From contig OW388293.1 in assembly GCA_936450465.1 (NCBI GenBank), positions 34,167,860-34,231,859 on the forward strand: 64,000 nt of DNA, given 5' to 3'. Positions 33,601 to 44,900 of the stretch are shown here, piece by piece. Origin of the DNA: Gibbula magus (lineage: Eukaryota > Mollusca > Gastropoda > Trochida > Trochidae). The notes below the pieces were generated by a model that had not been told where the DNA came from, ran no database searches, and saw only the letters and a program-made list of their open reading frames with translations. A program made the translations under genes and the position numbers. The stretch's first letter is position 1, and the number at the start of each line of letters is the position of its first letter.

Positions 33601-34959
33601 TTTGGTACTTGCCGTATTAAGAAAAACATCGGGCGGTGGTAATAGCCTTGGCGACTCCCTGTTTGTGTACACATGGAAATTTGAAACGTTTACTTTCCGT
33701 TTTGGTTGTTTATAGCACTTCATGTTGAACATCTTAAATGACGAGAAGTATTTGGGGAATTGCTTAAGGCATCTTTGCATTTATGAACATGAATAAGTAA
33801 ATAATGCATTAGAAAGGTTTCATATGGTTAAAATGTAGATACGATGCAGTATTAACTTTACCATAGAAGTAGAAATGCAGTTTATCAAGTGATAAGAGTA
33901 TTTATTATATTAATAATATGATTCATGTACGTACATATTGTATGTTCATGACTGTAATGTGTAACTTTGAAAAGGAAATAAATATATTTTTAAAACATAA
34001 TATAGTTCATGACATTTGTCCCTAGAACATAAACTGCTTTGGTCATGGTAGATCATTTCATCTGTCAGCCTAGTCTCTTCGAGTATTAACTGCATGTTTT
34101 AAAATATGCGGCCATTGCATAATTAGTTAGACAGAAAATAAACCAATTATAAATGTAAAGATTTAGTACAATGGCAATAACCTATATCGTAAACTATCAC
34201 TTATCCTAATGAAACAGTGGATGTCTTACCAAGGTATATAAGGAATCCTAAACGTACATAACAGAACTGATGAAGTATTGACTTCAAACACTGTTCTACA
34301 TGTTAGGAGAATAATGATGCTTAGGAGTTCGTATTCACTATTCTGCAATGCATCCAAGGATAATCATACAATGCGTTCACGTTTGACATCGGATCACTTT
34401 ACAACTCGGAACATAGTGTAGTCCACCAACGTATTGTAATCAAACATTCATATTTTTTCAGTTCCAGTTGAATACAAGATAAATCATGCCTTCGTTTTAT
34501 TCGGTTCCTGATGTCAGTGTTGAACTGTGATGACGAGTGATCTCAGTAAGGAATCAATAAGATAATTACTCTGAAAAGTGAAGGAAATAGATGTCACGTT
34601 AATCAACACGGCGTGAAATCGTCCGATGGACGGATTTTCAGCATAATGATCAGGTGTGATGATGCGAAGTCCAATCTAATGAGTCCGTGATTGGAATTGA
34701 ATATTTGTATGTCATCCGACATTCATACACCTTGACCATTGACCTACATCGATACGATGATATCCGAATCTAGGTGTTGTAGTATGTATCAATACTACAA
34801 TAATACCATTAAAACGTATCTTGTTCAACCGAGGAATTATGTGAAGATATTACCAATAGAAACAAAGAGGAAATTTAATATGACCAACATTTACTTTAAC
34901 TCGAATGATACAAAACAATGGCATACATTATTATTCTACCAGTTGAATTTCGCCATTCG
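30671..34959. other. No gene recognised
   Basis: Long AT-rich stretch without a supportable gene, RNA or transposon. Short frames at 32389-32601, 32773-33003 and 33589-33780 (minus) have no motif. There is a small palindrome around 34618-34635 (ATCGTCCGATGGACGGAT). Confidence 0.4.
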
Positions 34960-35382
34960 TTAATGACAGCATACATCATGAACTGACAATACAAAACCGA
35001 AATAGACTTTAAAAGAGATATAATAATGGTTCTCTGAATATCCCTTGTGCAATGTTTTAGTCTGAGCTGTCCAACTATGTCTACGGAGATGATGTATACA
35101 TAAACTTGCACTTACGATATTAAAGGAAACAAAGACTTTCACGCACAAACAACACATAGTTATTTCGATAAAAGCTTTTTCAGAACAGAGCTTAAATGCC
35201 ATGCCATTAGAGCCGTAGTTAAACACTACGCAGATTTCGTCCTGTGAGTTCGGTCTATGTGCATTACTGCTGTCATTGGTCAAAGAGGAAAACATATTCA
35301 AATATCTGAATGCACTTGTTACATTTGGAAACGTACATTTGTCGTGTACATTCATAATATTAACATATTTGTCAGTAATCAA
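34960..35382 (-). other. 140-residue open frame of unknown status
   Basis: This is the longest ATG-initiated uninterrupted frame of non-transposon origin here apart from the RT-related ones. It contains eight or more cysteines including a CCLC stretch and a hydrophobic middle, and has no recognisable domain. A shorter frame runs on the opposite strand across the same bases. In AT-rich DNA of this length a frame of this size can arise by chance, so it is not called a gene. A second minus frame of 97 residues lies at 35733-36026. Confidence 0.2.
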
Positions 35383-37258
35383 TTATCAGGTGGTATTGCG
35401 AAACAGATCAGCGTCTTCAATGATGTTATTTCATCGGGATACAACAAACATTGGAACCAATGCTTTCTTTTATATAAGAAAGGAAACAATCAAATGTAAT
35501 CGGCGATCTGTAGTCTGGCAGAAAGAAAATATTAACATTGTTTTATTGCGGTATGGAAAACAAGTTCCCCAATAGATACAATGTAACCACCGGACAACGA
35601 CATACAGATGTGAATCCAATGTAACATGACACTTCTTAAGCTCTGTCGGTTACCCGGGTTAAGAAGCCTTATGTTTTTTTTGGCGCCTCCATCAGACAAC
35701 ATTTGTCACAAATCATCAAAATGTAAATGAAATCACCATTCCAGAAATTTTTGAACTCGATTGAGACCTGATATCCTTCTAGCATTGAAGTAAAGGAAGG
35801 AACGCTCTTCACTAACCAAATGGTTAATCCAAGGTACCGTAGGAATGGCGGTTCCTCCACATAAAAGGAAACAAACAATTGCGATCATTTCGTACTTCAT
35901 ACAAAAATCATTTGAAGTGAAAATGCTTTCCACTCCTGGCAATGTAAAAGAAATGCGATCTTGATAAACGGGACAATATCTTCCCACGATATAAAATTCA
36001 ACTTGTAACATTTGTTTGAATATCAAACTGTCAACACAGTCTGTAAAAGAGAGATTTATCTTTAGGGGGTGATATACTCTCTTTAAGTTTTCTAAACACT
36101 GAAACTTTCTTTATATATGCTACAGTAACGTGTCTTCAAAGAACAAGTTGTTTAACACATATATGTACATTCGAACACCACTATAGTGTACTGTTTCGGT
36201 GGAAGCAAAATGTAATGGTCATAACAGTATGTCTTAATGTATGCCAGTAGACGTCAATTAACCATAACGCTTCAATCAATAAGACGAATAGAGACGAAAT
36301 TACCTCAGTTTAATTTGAATTAGATTAATGTTATCATCAAAAGGGAAGCAAATGTAACTTTAGGTCAAGCTACAGAAGTCAATATACCGAGTGATGTATG
36401 GTATCCCTGTTTATTACTTATACTCTGTCTTTCATGCTGCTATCTTTGCAACTCCGAAAATACTCCCCAAGGTTAATTGTATACTGTACCCTGTGCCCCT
36501 GTGATTGAGGCAATCCTGATCTGAAGGAAGTGATAGTCTGTGGCAGGAAGTGTTATTATAAGCATACCGCGCCGCCCAATATAAAGGATATTAGCATGAA
36601 TAAATATTTTTGGTACTTACTTGAAATGGGTTATGGAATAGCATTAATATGAAGCAGTATTCAAGATAACAGTTAGCTGCATTTATAAAGAACGAAGCAG
36701 TATGTCATAAAGCTTCATAATAATTTAGGATTGACAAGATGTGAAAAAAGATATTAAATCCTATATTTCAATAGTTTTTCTCACATTAAACTGTGTCACC
36801 GAATCGTGTATTCCGTGCACATACAATTCATGTGAACTGCGATTACTTTCATCTTAGTATGATAGTAATATTACATATATTGATGTGAACTACGATGACT
36901 GTCATTGATAACGACAATTAACACACACACACACACATTCCTTCACTTTTCACTAATCATTCACTATTTACTATTTATTTGCATATTATTCAACATACTC
37001 ATATAGCAATATTATATATTATATAATTATATAAGATGGTGAACGATATTGATGTTTCAGTTCCATAAGACTTGGAAATAAGATATTAACACTACTCATA
37101 TGATAAAATGAACTGTTTTAAATAATTATACATCATATACTTTACTTTCAATAAACATTTGGGTATGTATTCATATTTATCATTTATACACATATTTATC
37201 CTTAACATATAGTTCTCCGCAGAGTACAACACTTCCAAGAACACATGATTGTGACTCT
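35383..37258. other. No gene recognised; CA microsatellite
   Basis: No supportable gene. A short (CA)n run lies at about 36921-36936, and AT-only stretches occur near 37000-37040. Confidence 0.4.
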
Positions 37259-37282
37259 ATATATGTTCTTATAAACCTCTAG

Positions 37283-37290
37283 TGACGTCA
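37283..37290. promoter_or_regulatory. TGACGTCA (CRE-like palindrome)
   Basis: An exact CRE consensus, followed by CTCTATTGTTCTATTGGGTT. See the pair at 30175-30206 for a comparable arrangement. Confidence 0.3.
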
Positions 37291-37358
37291 CTCTATTGTT
37301 CTATTGGGTTCTACTTTTACCGGGTAAACCTCTATTGTCAGTTTGCCGGGCGTTCTCC

Positions 37359-37424
37359 AAGAATGCCAAGGGCTTTCTTGAAGAATGCCCAGGGCTTTCT
37401 CTAGGAATGCCCGGGTCTTACTCT
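37359..37424 (+). repeat. 22-bp minisatellite, three units
   Basis: Units start at 37359 (AAGAATGCCAAGGGCTTTCT), 37381 (AAGAATGCCCAGGGCTTTCT) and 37403 (AGGAATGCCCGGGTCTTACT). The period is exactly 22 bp with a few substitutions. The 61-residue plus frame at 37296-37481 is a by-product of the repeat. Confidence 0.85.
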
Positions 37425-37549
37425 AGAATCTATCGGAAATTTATTTTGATTGGGAATTATACACGTTTTGAAATACTTTGATTCAAAATCCTTCTTCGAA
37501 TAAATACCATCACAAAATATCCCATTTTTGACATATCACAAATCACAAA

Positions 37550-37650
37550 CATAAGCTTTGAATGTCTGGTTTCGAACCCTGCACCACCCGCTTACTAAAC
37601 TGGCGCCTTTGACAACTCGGCTATAAAGGCCCACGAGAACAATGATGTAT
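37550..37650 (-). mobile_element. tRNA-like SINE head (box A and box B, minus strand)
   Basis: On the minus strand TAGCCGAGTTG (37613-37623) is an exact match to the RNA polymerase III box A consensus, and GGTTCGAAACC (37568-37578) to box B. Spacing is right for a tRNA with a slightly long variable region. The T-stem does not pair beyond two base pairs, so this is a tRNA-derived SINE or tRNA pseudogene rather than a working tRNA. The sequence upstream on the minus strand (37680-37750) is unusually GC-rich, with CACGTGCACGGCG and CACGTGCAGGGCG as a near-repeat. Confidence 0.65.
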
Positions 37651-37878
37651 TTTCCACAGTGACAATCATGTGAACTCCACGAGGCAGTTAGCGCATGCAG
37701 CTCACGTGCACGGCGTGGGTAGCGAGCGCAAAGCACGTGCAGGGCGCGGGTGTGCTCTCTTCATAGCAGTTGAATTCCCAGAAGTAAATACATTGAAACC
37801 ATAAAAGTACCCAATATCAAAATTATGTCTTTATTATATATTTAATCAGTTCATAAGTTAGATCAAAACCTCCCCCTC

Positions 37879-37947
37879 GGTTTTGTTTGATAATGTCGGC
37901 CCTTTCCAATTTCCCTCTGCCGCGGACTTACATTATCAAACAAAACC
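37879..37947. repeat. Inverted repeat with 18-bp perfect arms
   Basis: GGTTTTGTTTGATAATGT (37879-37896) is the exact reverse complement of ACATTATCAAACAAAACC (37930-37947), with a 33-base C-rich loop. Outside the arms AAAACCTCC occurs on the left and CTCCGGCTCTGTTTT on the right, so the foldback may be larger. Confidence 0.85.
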
Positions 37948-38139
37948 TCCGGCTCTGTTTTTATCCTTAACATCATTCCTTAGTGACTTGGAAAATAAAT
38001 ATTCCAAGAATTCAACACTTGCATGAATACATACTTTCATGTAGAAGTGCAGTTAACTGCCTGCTATAAATTGTAACTTCCCTTTATCTTCTTCACTTCA
38101 AAATGTGCGATCCCCTACAAAGTGGAACCATTGCCTTAA

Positions 38140-39563
38140 CACGAGGCTTGTCCCTTTCATATCTCCATCGCTGTCAAAGCGAATGGTGCCACCGAACCTG
38201 TGAAGTCATCTGTAGGGGTGAAACAAGGATGTGTGTGTAGTCCTACACTTTTCAACATCTATGTCAATGACATGAAAGACTACCTGAGTCCTGAGGATAG
38301 TGATGCTCCTACTCTTGAAGCTACGGACTTAACTCATCTCCTGTTTGCAGATGACCTTATTCTACTTTCACACTCGGCACAGGGACTCCAGAACAGTATC
38401 AACAACCTTAAACACTTCACTAGTGATTGGAAACTCAGAATTAATTTATCAAAAACAAAAGTTGTAATATTTGGTGGCAACAAGAATGATATGAATATAA
38501 TGTTTTCTTTGGATTCAGAACAAATAACAATATGTGATTCGTACACATACCTAGGTGTAGTTTTTCATAAAAACGGTTCTTTCAAGTTGGCAAGTTCTAC
38601 ACTAAAAGGTAAAGCCATGAGAGGATGGTATCGTATCTTATCTAACATGCGGACTAGCACTATCCATTCTGTCGATACTATGTTACGACTATCATCGCCT
38701 TAATAGTCCCGATTGCCTCCTACGGTTCTGAAGTTTGGGGTGGCCAAGTATTGAGAGCATCTGAAGACCCTTTTCAAAATTGGAGCAAACGCCAGTGTAA
38801 TACCATCACAATCAAAATATCAAAGCAAATCCTAGGAATGCCCAGGAAGACCACCAACATTGGTGTGCTCAGTGAACTTGGGATATATCCACTGAGCATT
38901 CCAATATATACCAAAATGTTCAGCTACTATTCCAGGATGCTAAACCTCGACCATACCCGACTCCTATATTCTGCCTTTTAAGAAGACAAGAAGCTGCGGA
39001 CGTCATGGACCTCAGACATGGAAGACGTTGTCCAACATATTCTTCCCAACCAAAACCAAACCGGACATCAAATATCAAGCCTTACATTTTCTAATGCTCT
39101 GCAAAATAAATTTGAACATCTATTTCTAATCCAAACTGACCAAATTCGAACATCAGACACTCACAAGCTCCGGTGCCTCGGCTCCTTGAAAGATGGCTAT
39201 GGACTGAAGAACTACCTCTCGGCCATCAATAACAGACAACACCAGTCCACTCTGACAAGGCTGCGCCTCAGTGGGCACAACCTGCAGATAGAACGAGGCC
39301 GCTACAGCGGTAAACCAGTAGAGCAGCGGATCTGTCAACACTGCAACTCAAGTAGTGTTGAGGACGAGAAACACTTTCTTCTCTCCTGTCCCCTCAATTC
39401 CAGTATCAGGAGCCTACTATTTTCGACCATAGGATTATCAACTGCTGTCAACACCTCGCCAGATACCCTTCTGAGATTGGTTTTGAGTCAGGACATTAAA
39501 GATGCAACTACCATAGGGAAATTACTTTATGACATGTACTCTCTTAGATTTAGCTCATCATAA
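38140..39563 (+). pseudogene. Reverse transcriptase ORF2 fragment, frameshifted
   Basis: The first frame (readable from 38140 to 38703) holds GVKQGCVCSP, then the catalytic box LLFADDLILLS, LRINLSKTKVV and YTYLGVVF, i.e. RT blocks 4 to 7. At about 38690-38705 a frameshift leads into LIVPIASYGSEVWG and onward to a stop near 38979. A third open piece (39018-39563) carries CQHC, H and C in CX2CX9HX4C spacing, the C-terminal zinc-knuckle of many LINE ORF2 proteins. One frameshift and one stop in the visible part, together with the missing 5' half, make it inactive. The decay is modest, so the insertion is not very old. Confidence 0.88.
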
Positions 39564-39810
39564 ATACATATTAACCACTTTTGCCTCTATATGCATGTTA
39601 CCATATATTACCATAATGCCTTATAGTAACATTAAATGTTTTTAAGTCTTCCTTATTATATACTACCACATATCACTAAACTTATATCAATATACATATT
39701 ATTACTCTAATGTCCTTATTCCATGTATAGTTTGTAGATTTGTACTCTAGATCTGCCCCATGTGGGCGTCTGTGCAATAAAAAATCTTGAATCTTGAATC
39801 TTGAATCTTT
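38140..39810 (+). mobile_element. 5'-truncated non-LTR (LINE) retrotransposon
   Basis: The plus strand carries the 3' part of ORF2: the reverse-transcriptase palm and thumb, a C-terminal zinc-knuckle, then a 3' untranslated region. It ends in GCAATAAAAAATCTTGA with a short tandem tail (ATCTTGA three times plus ATCTT, 39784-39809). A microsatellite-like 3' end rather than poly(A) is typical of CR1/L2/I-type lineages. Coding similarity starts abruptly at about 38140, so the endonuclease and first RT blocks are missing, consistent with 5' truncation during target-primed reverse transcription. The clade is not determined. Confidence 0.88.
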
Positions 39811-40434
39811 TGGTAATATATTCATGCGGAATTGTGAAAGCTCTATACTTATTGAGAATAACCATTGCCTCAACACTGAGCTTTATGTAAGTGCCCACAT
39901 GCGCTGCTGTCAGGGTTTCTCGTCAGTGAGATCAATCACTGTCTTGTTCCACAACCACCAACCCTGCAGCCACCCCAGCACTGCACTCTCCACAAGCGAC
40001 CCAGTTCTACAAGTCAACCATCGCAGGAGTAATCTTCGACCCTTGATGTATCGGGAAAACACACCAGACTTCCTGTACGCTGATGTTGAAGACAGGATGG
40101 AGCCACATGGTGTGTCCCCTTACTATTATATTTTCTTCAATGGTAATTTGTATACTGGGAACATTGTATGAGTTGTATGTTCAATACACTGGTAGAGGAC
40201 ATGTTACTACCTTTGTATCTCATTCATAGTTTAAAGAAAGTGTTCTAGATCTAAGCTAAACGTTTAATTATACAGACTGAGAAATCCATGCTGTTATTCT
40301 ATGTCATTGCCATACCCCGTACAACGTTTACGAGATCATTTGATCCACGAACCGGGATGGAAATGGATTGTTTTTGTAAACAAAGGTATGTGTTAGAAGT
40401 TAAACAATAATCAACAAACTACTATTTAGAATTT
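39811..40434. other. No gene recognised; 125-residue frame of unknown status
   Basis: A plus-strand frame (39794-40171) starts at the tail of the LINE. It has ordinary codon content with a CCQGFSS and a serine/histidine-rich part and no known motif. It may be a fragment of another repeat. Nothing else is supportable. Confidence 0.25.
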
Positions 40435-40539
40435 TAAGCACAAACACGTACTCCTGGACAACTATTCGCTTCATAAGATAAAGTTGCGAAGTAAACCACT
40501 GAGGTTCGTCCCTGTAAGCACAAACACGTACCCCTGGAA
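40435..40539 (+). repeat. 24-bp direct repeat, 80 bp apart
   Basis: TAAGCACAAACACGTACTCC (40435) and TAAGCACAAACACGTACCCC (40515) are both followed by TGGA. They are exactly 80 bp apart. Confidence 0.85.
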
Positions 40540-41885
40540 CATACTCCATCACCTATGGGAGTTCTAGCATGCGCTTCCTGTTTGATGTTCAATGGTCTTC
40601 CATCTCATAACATCAGGATCATATGACACTTTGAAAGGAATGACAACAGACACATGACAGACTACTTTGATATCGGAAAACCAGAAACATGTGTTCTATA
40701 AGGGTGTTGTGTAGTTTAACTTGCCTCTGAAATAGGATAGCCATAATCCATTGCACTTCTCAGAAGTTTCAGATGAAATGAATTGTGAGTTTATTGCTAC
40801 TTTTAAGAACATTTAACTTCTATCAGCGGCGACTTTTATTCACTGCATAGAAACTGCAACACCAGATGTCATTTATTGCCGGCAATCTGCCAGCGCTGCA
40901 CTATGGGTGCTAGTGCACTGAATTACTTGTACAACGTATCTTTGCACCCAAACAAAACAATCCACTTCCAGTGAAAATACACTCCTTAGTGAGATTCGAC
41001 CCCGAACTTTTGTAGATTAATAACCATCATCACAACTCCATTAACGTTCTTGCGTTTCCTAATTACATCGGGATCAATTAGATAACTGATGATACACATC
41101 ATTACGGTCGAACTACCTTACAATTACTGTAAAAGATGATAATATCATCTTAATTGGGAGATCGATTACGAGTGTGCTATGCTTGTTACCGCCCACCATT
41201 CATTGATCAGATTGATGGAAGACATCTTCAAGAACCATCCACAGAGTAATATGTCTTACATCTGCGATTACTATCTGGAGATTCAGTACAGGATCGTTAG
41301 CAGAGATATCTGTGCTAGATTAATCAAATTAGGCTCAGGGGAAGCTAATTACAATGTAACATGACGTTTATTCTTTCTTTGTTGACAGTTGTGTTATCAA
41401 TTCCTTCGTACATTCATTTAATCATTAGGAATGGCACACATTAGTATAACTCATTTTAAACGGTAAATTGTCCTTGATTCTAGTGAGCAGTGGTGAATTG
41501 TATCTGTTCTCTATTGCTTGAGAATGTATTGTTATCAACAATTAATTAACATGATATCTAATCATGTATAGTATGTTTTGAAAGGTTTTGTATATGGTTG
41601 CTATCACCTCTTGTCTATCATCAGAATTGCAATTAAACAAACACATCTGATATGTTATAATTCAAACGGTGGAACTAGGAACATGCATCCCTGAAATATA
41701 TGAAATATCTTCCCCTCTCCCTTTTAATGGCATGCTTAAAGAGCGGAAGCGAACTTGGTACCAATATCTACCATTCAATATCTTCACAAAATATTATCAA
41801 AATGCTATGTGAGTGTTGTGTTCAGACATGTACATCTTATAGTGAAACTTAAAAAAAAGAATGATTTTGGATGACACATAGAATC
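40540..41885. other. No gene recognised
   Basis: No supportable gene or repeat. A 61-residue plus frame at 41179-41364 has no recognisable motif. Confidence 0.4.
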
Positions 41886-41889
41886 ATCT

Positions 41890-41995
41890 CATTGTGTTGT
41901 CTGATATCAAATATATTAATACTCGTTCATAAAATTAAAAACAATTGTAACTTTTATAAACTCGTCTTAATATATTTGATATCAGAAAAGACATG
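41890..41995. repeat. Hairpin with 19-bp perfect arms extended to about 40 bp
   Basis: CTGATATCAAATATATTAA (41901-41919) pairs exactly with 41967-41985. Pairing continues inward (ACTCGTTCATAAAA with TTTTATAAACTCGT) and outward (TTGTC with GAAAAGAC) with mismatches. The AT-rich loop is about 20 bases. It may be a small MITE; a precursor-miRNA fold is possible, but the AT-rich stem makes that less likely. Confidence 0.7.
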
Positions 41996-44900
41996 GGTGA
42001 GATTATCAACATAATTCTGAAATAGCTATTTGCCAGTCTACAGCACCTCAAGGTTTGTTTCTCAATAAGGGATATACAATTCTGTATTTGTTAATTATCT
42101 GGATGGCACGTATTTTTTTTATCCCAGGGTTGTTTAGAATTAAACACTGGATGCATTAGGGTTGGCCTCACAGTGGCACTTTTATTTCCACATCTGCAGA
42201 TGCATCCGGGATTATATTGTATTTGAGAGACCATATCACGATGGATCCCGTGGTTAGGGCAACTATTTTCCAAAATCAAGCCAAGTCAAGTTATGTGGAT
42301 TCCGCTGTGTTATGTTAAGATCAATAAGCAATAATGTTCCCCATTTATATTCATATCCTTATGAATTAATGTGTCAGATGATTGAAGATCTTACATAATA
42401 AAAACAGAAGGTAATTGACCGACATCATCTGTAACGTCAGGTTCAAACAGCGTCGAGACATCAGTGAATCCGGCTCAGTTTCCATCGCTCAGTCATTAAA
42501 GGGGGTTTACACGCAAAATCGATGGAAATAATTATTCCAAGAGGAAAGGGAATGGGTGTCAAATGAATCATTCATGTACTAAACTTGTAAATGAAATGAT
42601 TTTACAGAGAAATGGTCGCGTACAATGCAGGTGTATGGGAACTCATTAGGGCTTCGTGTGCATTATCAGAATCTTTATCACACGTCCAGCGAACCACATG
42701 CAGGAACTTCATCAAACTTCTGAAGTTTATCTTTGATCTCAAATGATGAACTATTGAATTTAATGTCACTGTAAAAGGGTATTGCAACTACAGCGAATAC
42801 TTTATACAATGAGGCCTCTCGTAGCTACAATGGATTCACAGTGGGTGTCCCTTCAATCTGCATGAGAACATCCCAAGAAATCCAGATCGGTCACCTCCTA
42901 TCAATCGTTTTGACTAATGAACTGAGTTCTACATTTAGGCACATACACCCGCACTTCGAGCTCTTTGAGTCACTAAAACGTGTTCGGAAAATACGTTTAA
43001 TGGGAACATTTAGATTTTTAAAATGATTTAACCATTCAAATGATTTATTTCAATTTGAAAGTGTTAAACCTAATTGGATTTTATAAATAGGGAACTTGTT
43101 AGCTTTCAGTGAAGCCAATAGTAATTTTATGTAGTTATGCTGTATTATGTAAACCCCTTTTCATGACAGTCGCCAACAATTGGAAATGTTTTAATTAAGA
43201 TAATTATCTCTATACGAGCACCTAATGGGCATCACTACGAAGGAAACCTGAATAAAATATCACTTAGATGAACTTGAACTTTAGATGTAAAATCTGGTTT
43301 GAATTTTCATATATTTGTCATGAACTGGAATTAAAAGGAAGAAAACATATTTCCTGTAAATACTTGACTGGATAAAACAACATGATAAATTAGCTTCAGG
43401 CATAAGTCCGCAACTGTAAAGACGATATCTACGTTTCATTTGGATATTGCTTTAAATTGGGGTTATTACGAAAGGAGGGGACTTTAGCGAGCAAGAAATG
43501 GCAATTAACGCCCAGATGTCAGGACTTGAATCATTGAATTTCTCATTACATGAAACCAAATCCTCAACGGTTAAAATTTCTGGACGGTTATTATCTAATT
43601 GTTCACAGAATGAAATCTTATCAGTGCTACAATTTTAAGCATTATTTAAAAAATGAAATTATTCATGTTTTCTACTGCAAATTACACTGTATACACAACA
43701 CAAGACGTCGTACAATTTACATTTATGAACAATGTGTACATGTATATATATATATAATACATGCTTAGTGTTTGTCAATTGTTCACTTGATTAAACCTTC
43801 ATTACTTAGGTTATCTCCTCATGTAAGAATCCGTGGTAGAAAGCCATTAATTGCTATATGCTTCTGAGACAGTGTTCCAATCCTAACTGCCTTGAAGTGG
43901 TACTGAGCGGATCATCCTCTGTGGGATTACAATGGTGACCAGCAATATGACCTCCATGTACAGAGCGTAGCATTCATTGTGTTCAGCATTTAGTATCGCC
44001 ATTTGTTTCCATGTATTCATCTTACCGTGTGTCTGTTGTTATATTTACATTGGCCGTTTGTCCCTTGTAGGTCAGTCTCAATCCGGTATATGGGTGGGGA
44101 CGCGCCCGATATAGGTCTTATTACCTTGGTCAATATTGCTATACCTTATTCTGTTTTCATAGGATATAACTGGAAGTTTGGATAAGACATGTTAGGGACA
44201 GTGATATGGTGACAGGATTAAATACAGATGGCAGAGGTATCATGTAGTACCAGACACTATATGTTTAACATACGTTACAGACTGCCTGAATAGGTTTGTA
44301 ACTAATAACGATTATAGTATTCAGTTCTTATGATTTTTAAACAAGTATCTACAACACCCATATACCTGATGTTATAATATCTTTATTTTTTATTATTTTA
44401 TTTAACAGGGTATTTTAATCAGTTTTCATTTCGCTCTTTATAACACCTATATTGTCAGCAATGAAATGTAGTGATGATAGCTCATGGGTCTTCCCATATC
44501 GTCTTTGTCTGTCAAGAGTCCTTCCATATTTACACAGTATTATGAAGTCTTCCGGAGTAAAAAAATACCAATGAAGCAGGATATCGATGTGTTTGTTTCG
44601 TCCAGCGATTTCTGACCGTTTTATCGAATTTACGAAAAAGAAGTTCCCAAACAAATTCCAGCATAATTCTTTCAACAAAACCCAAAGAACTAATGTTCTA
44701 AAATTAGGTAACGCAAACTACGAACTGTGGGCGTCAATCACTTGACGAACATTGTGTACCCAGATCTCAATCTACAGAGCAAATACCTGAAAAACCATCC
44801 AAACCCTGATGTTGTTTTAGAATGAGGACTGTTACTGCCATTCTTCCCAATGAGCTAAAACACACACATAGAGCCGTTACAGCTTTTGATAAGTTAAACA

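Noticed and set aside
37550..37650. Functional tRNA gene
   Set aside because: Boxes A and B are intact, but the T-stem pairs at only two positions and no acceptor stem is evident.
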